From: JBBKWH01 sp041165345 | GTDB lineage: Bacteria; Pseudomonadota; Gammaproteobacteria; Pseudomonadales; Moraxellaceae | Direction: 5' to 3' | Length of the DNA stretch: 6,840 bases | NCBI GenBank assembly: GCA_041165345.1 | Contig: JBEANQ010000133.1 | Coordinates: 1-6,840 of the forward strand | In this document: positions 6,566-6,840 of the stretch, piece by piece | How positions within the stretch are numbered: position 1 is the first letter of the stretch | Layout of the letters: the number at the start of each line of letters is the position of its first letter | The notes under the pieces: model-generated | What the model was told of the DNA's origin: nothing | Databases searched by the model: none | The model's input: only the letters and a program-made list of their open reading frames with translations | Translations under genes and position numbers: made by a program

Positions 6566-6840
6566 TGGCTCGCGACAATTCCCCGAAAGAGCGCCAGAGA
6601 CAACAGCTGGAGCGCAAACAAAGGCGGCGTGCGAGTTACGACCGCATCCTGATCGTTTCCGAAGGCAGCAAAACGGAGCCGAACTATTTTCGGGAGATCC
6701 GTGCGGCCTATCGTTTGCACACGGCCAATGTGGAAGTCCGCCCCAGCGAGTTGGGCACTGCGCCGATTCAGGTAGTGCAATACGCGCAGGCATTATTCGA
6801 AGATGGCGACCGTCACAAAAAGATTCAGCGTCGCGCGTTC
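6565..6840 (+). CDS. RloB-family protein, N-terminal 92 residues (runs off the window)
   Basis: The ATG shares its A with the TGA of the ATPase gene (TGATG), so the two are almost certainly translated together; only a weak GGGGC precedes it. A basic N-terminal stretch (8-22, rich in Arg, Lys and Gln) is followed by a hydrophobic strand and the family hallmark ILIVSEGSKTEPNYF (28-42), then ELGTAP (62-67). The family is usually a little over 200 residues, so roughly half should lie beyond the edge. RloB proteins occur next to RloA-type ATPases in restriction-modification islands and match AbiLii of AbiL. The strand-plus-EG motif resembles the first motif of Toprim nucleases (E33), which would suggest nucleic-acid cleavage, but the downstream DxD motif needed to support this is not visible. 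Confidence 0.85.
   Translation, partial: MARDNSPKERQRQQLERKQRRRASYDRILIVSEGSKTEPNYFREIRAAYRLHTANVEVRPSELGTAPIQVVQYAQALFEDGDRHKKIQRRAF

Larger units (their letters stand above)
5022..6840. mobile_element. Left edge of an ssrA-integrated genomic island (partial)
   Basis: Starting at the tmRNA-like 3' end, base composition and codon choice change: genes to the right favour CTG, CAG, GAG and GCG, while genes to the left favour TTG, CAA and GAA. The first complete gene inside encodes a defence-type ATPase. No integrase, transposase or terminal inverted repeat is visible in this window. In this model the integrase and intact ssrA would be at the other end, beyond base 6840. The boundary is inferred from the attachment-site copy and composition, not from a comparison with an empty site. 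Confidence 0.5.

Noticed and set aside
6299..6793. A 164-residue minus-strand frame spanning the ATPase/RloB junction
   Set aside because: It is antisense to two well-supported coding regions joined by a stop-start overlap and has no domain character.

Overview
The window looks like a gammaproteobacterial chromosome (tentatively Moraxellaceae-like, low confidence) running into the edge of an integrated element. The left part, about 1-5020, has moderate GC and favours codons such as CAA, GAA and TTG. It holds the 3' end of a PLP-dependent cystathionine beta-lyase-type gene and a two-gene signalling operon. The right part, about 5055-6840, is GC-richer, favours CTG, CAG, GAG and GCG, and looks like accessory DNA.

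Signalling operon (387-4924). The first gene encodes a response regulator: a receiver domain, a coiled linker, a degenerate GGDEF domain (SADRF) and an EAL domain that keeps its metal-binding and catalytic residues. It should therefore break down cyclic di-GMP rather than make it. The second gene starts on the last base of the first gene's stop codon (TAATG). It encodes a 910-residue membrane-anchored hybrid histidine kinase with one membrane segment, three PAS domains, HisKA, HATPase_c, a receiver domain and a helical tail. The likely circuit is that the kinase senses a signal, phosphorylates its own receiver and/or the partner receiver, and so adjusts c-di-GMP breakdown.

Junction (4982-5054). 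A strong two-way terminator is followed by a minus-strand sequence matching the conserved 3' end of tmRNA (ssrA): a GGACGCGGGTTCAA-type T-arm and a CCACCA end. No tmRNA body lies upstream of it. This is the pattern of the distal attachment site of an element integrated at the 3' end of ssrA. The intact ssrA and the integrase would then lie beyond the right edge. A minus-strand coding-like remnant of about 63 codons reads out of the element, through the attachment core, and stops in the chromosomal terminator.

Element cargo (5297-6840). An AAA_21/RloA-type ATPase is followed, with a TGATG overlap, by the start of a RloB-family protein that runs off the window. RloA/RloB-like pairs are associated with phage defence (AbiL-type abortive infection and restriction-modification islands). 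The pair sits immediately inside the element edge and has its own AT-rich promoter region flanked by an inverted repeat.

I see a probable defence module of a known general type at an island boundary. I do not see clear proof of an entirely new system.
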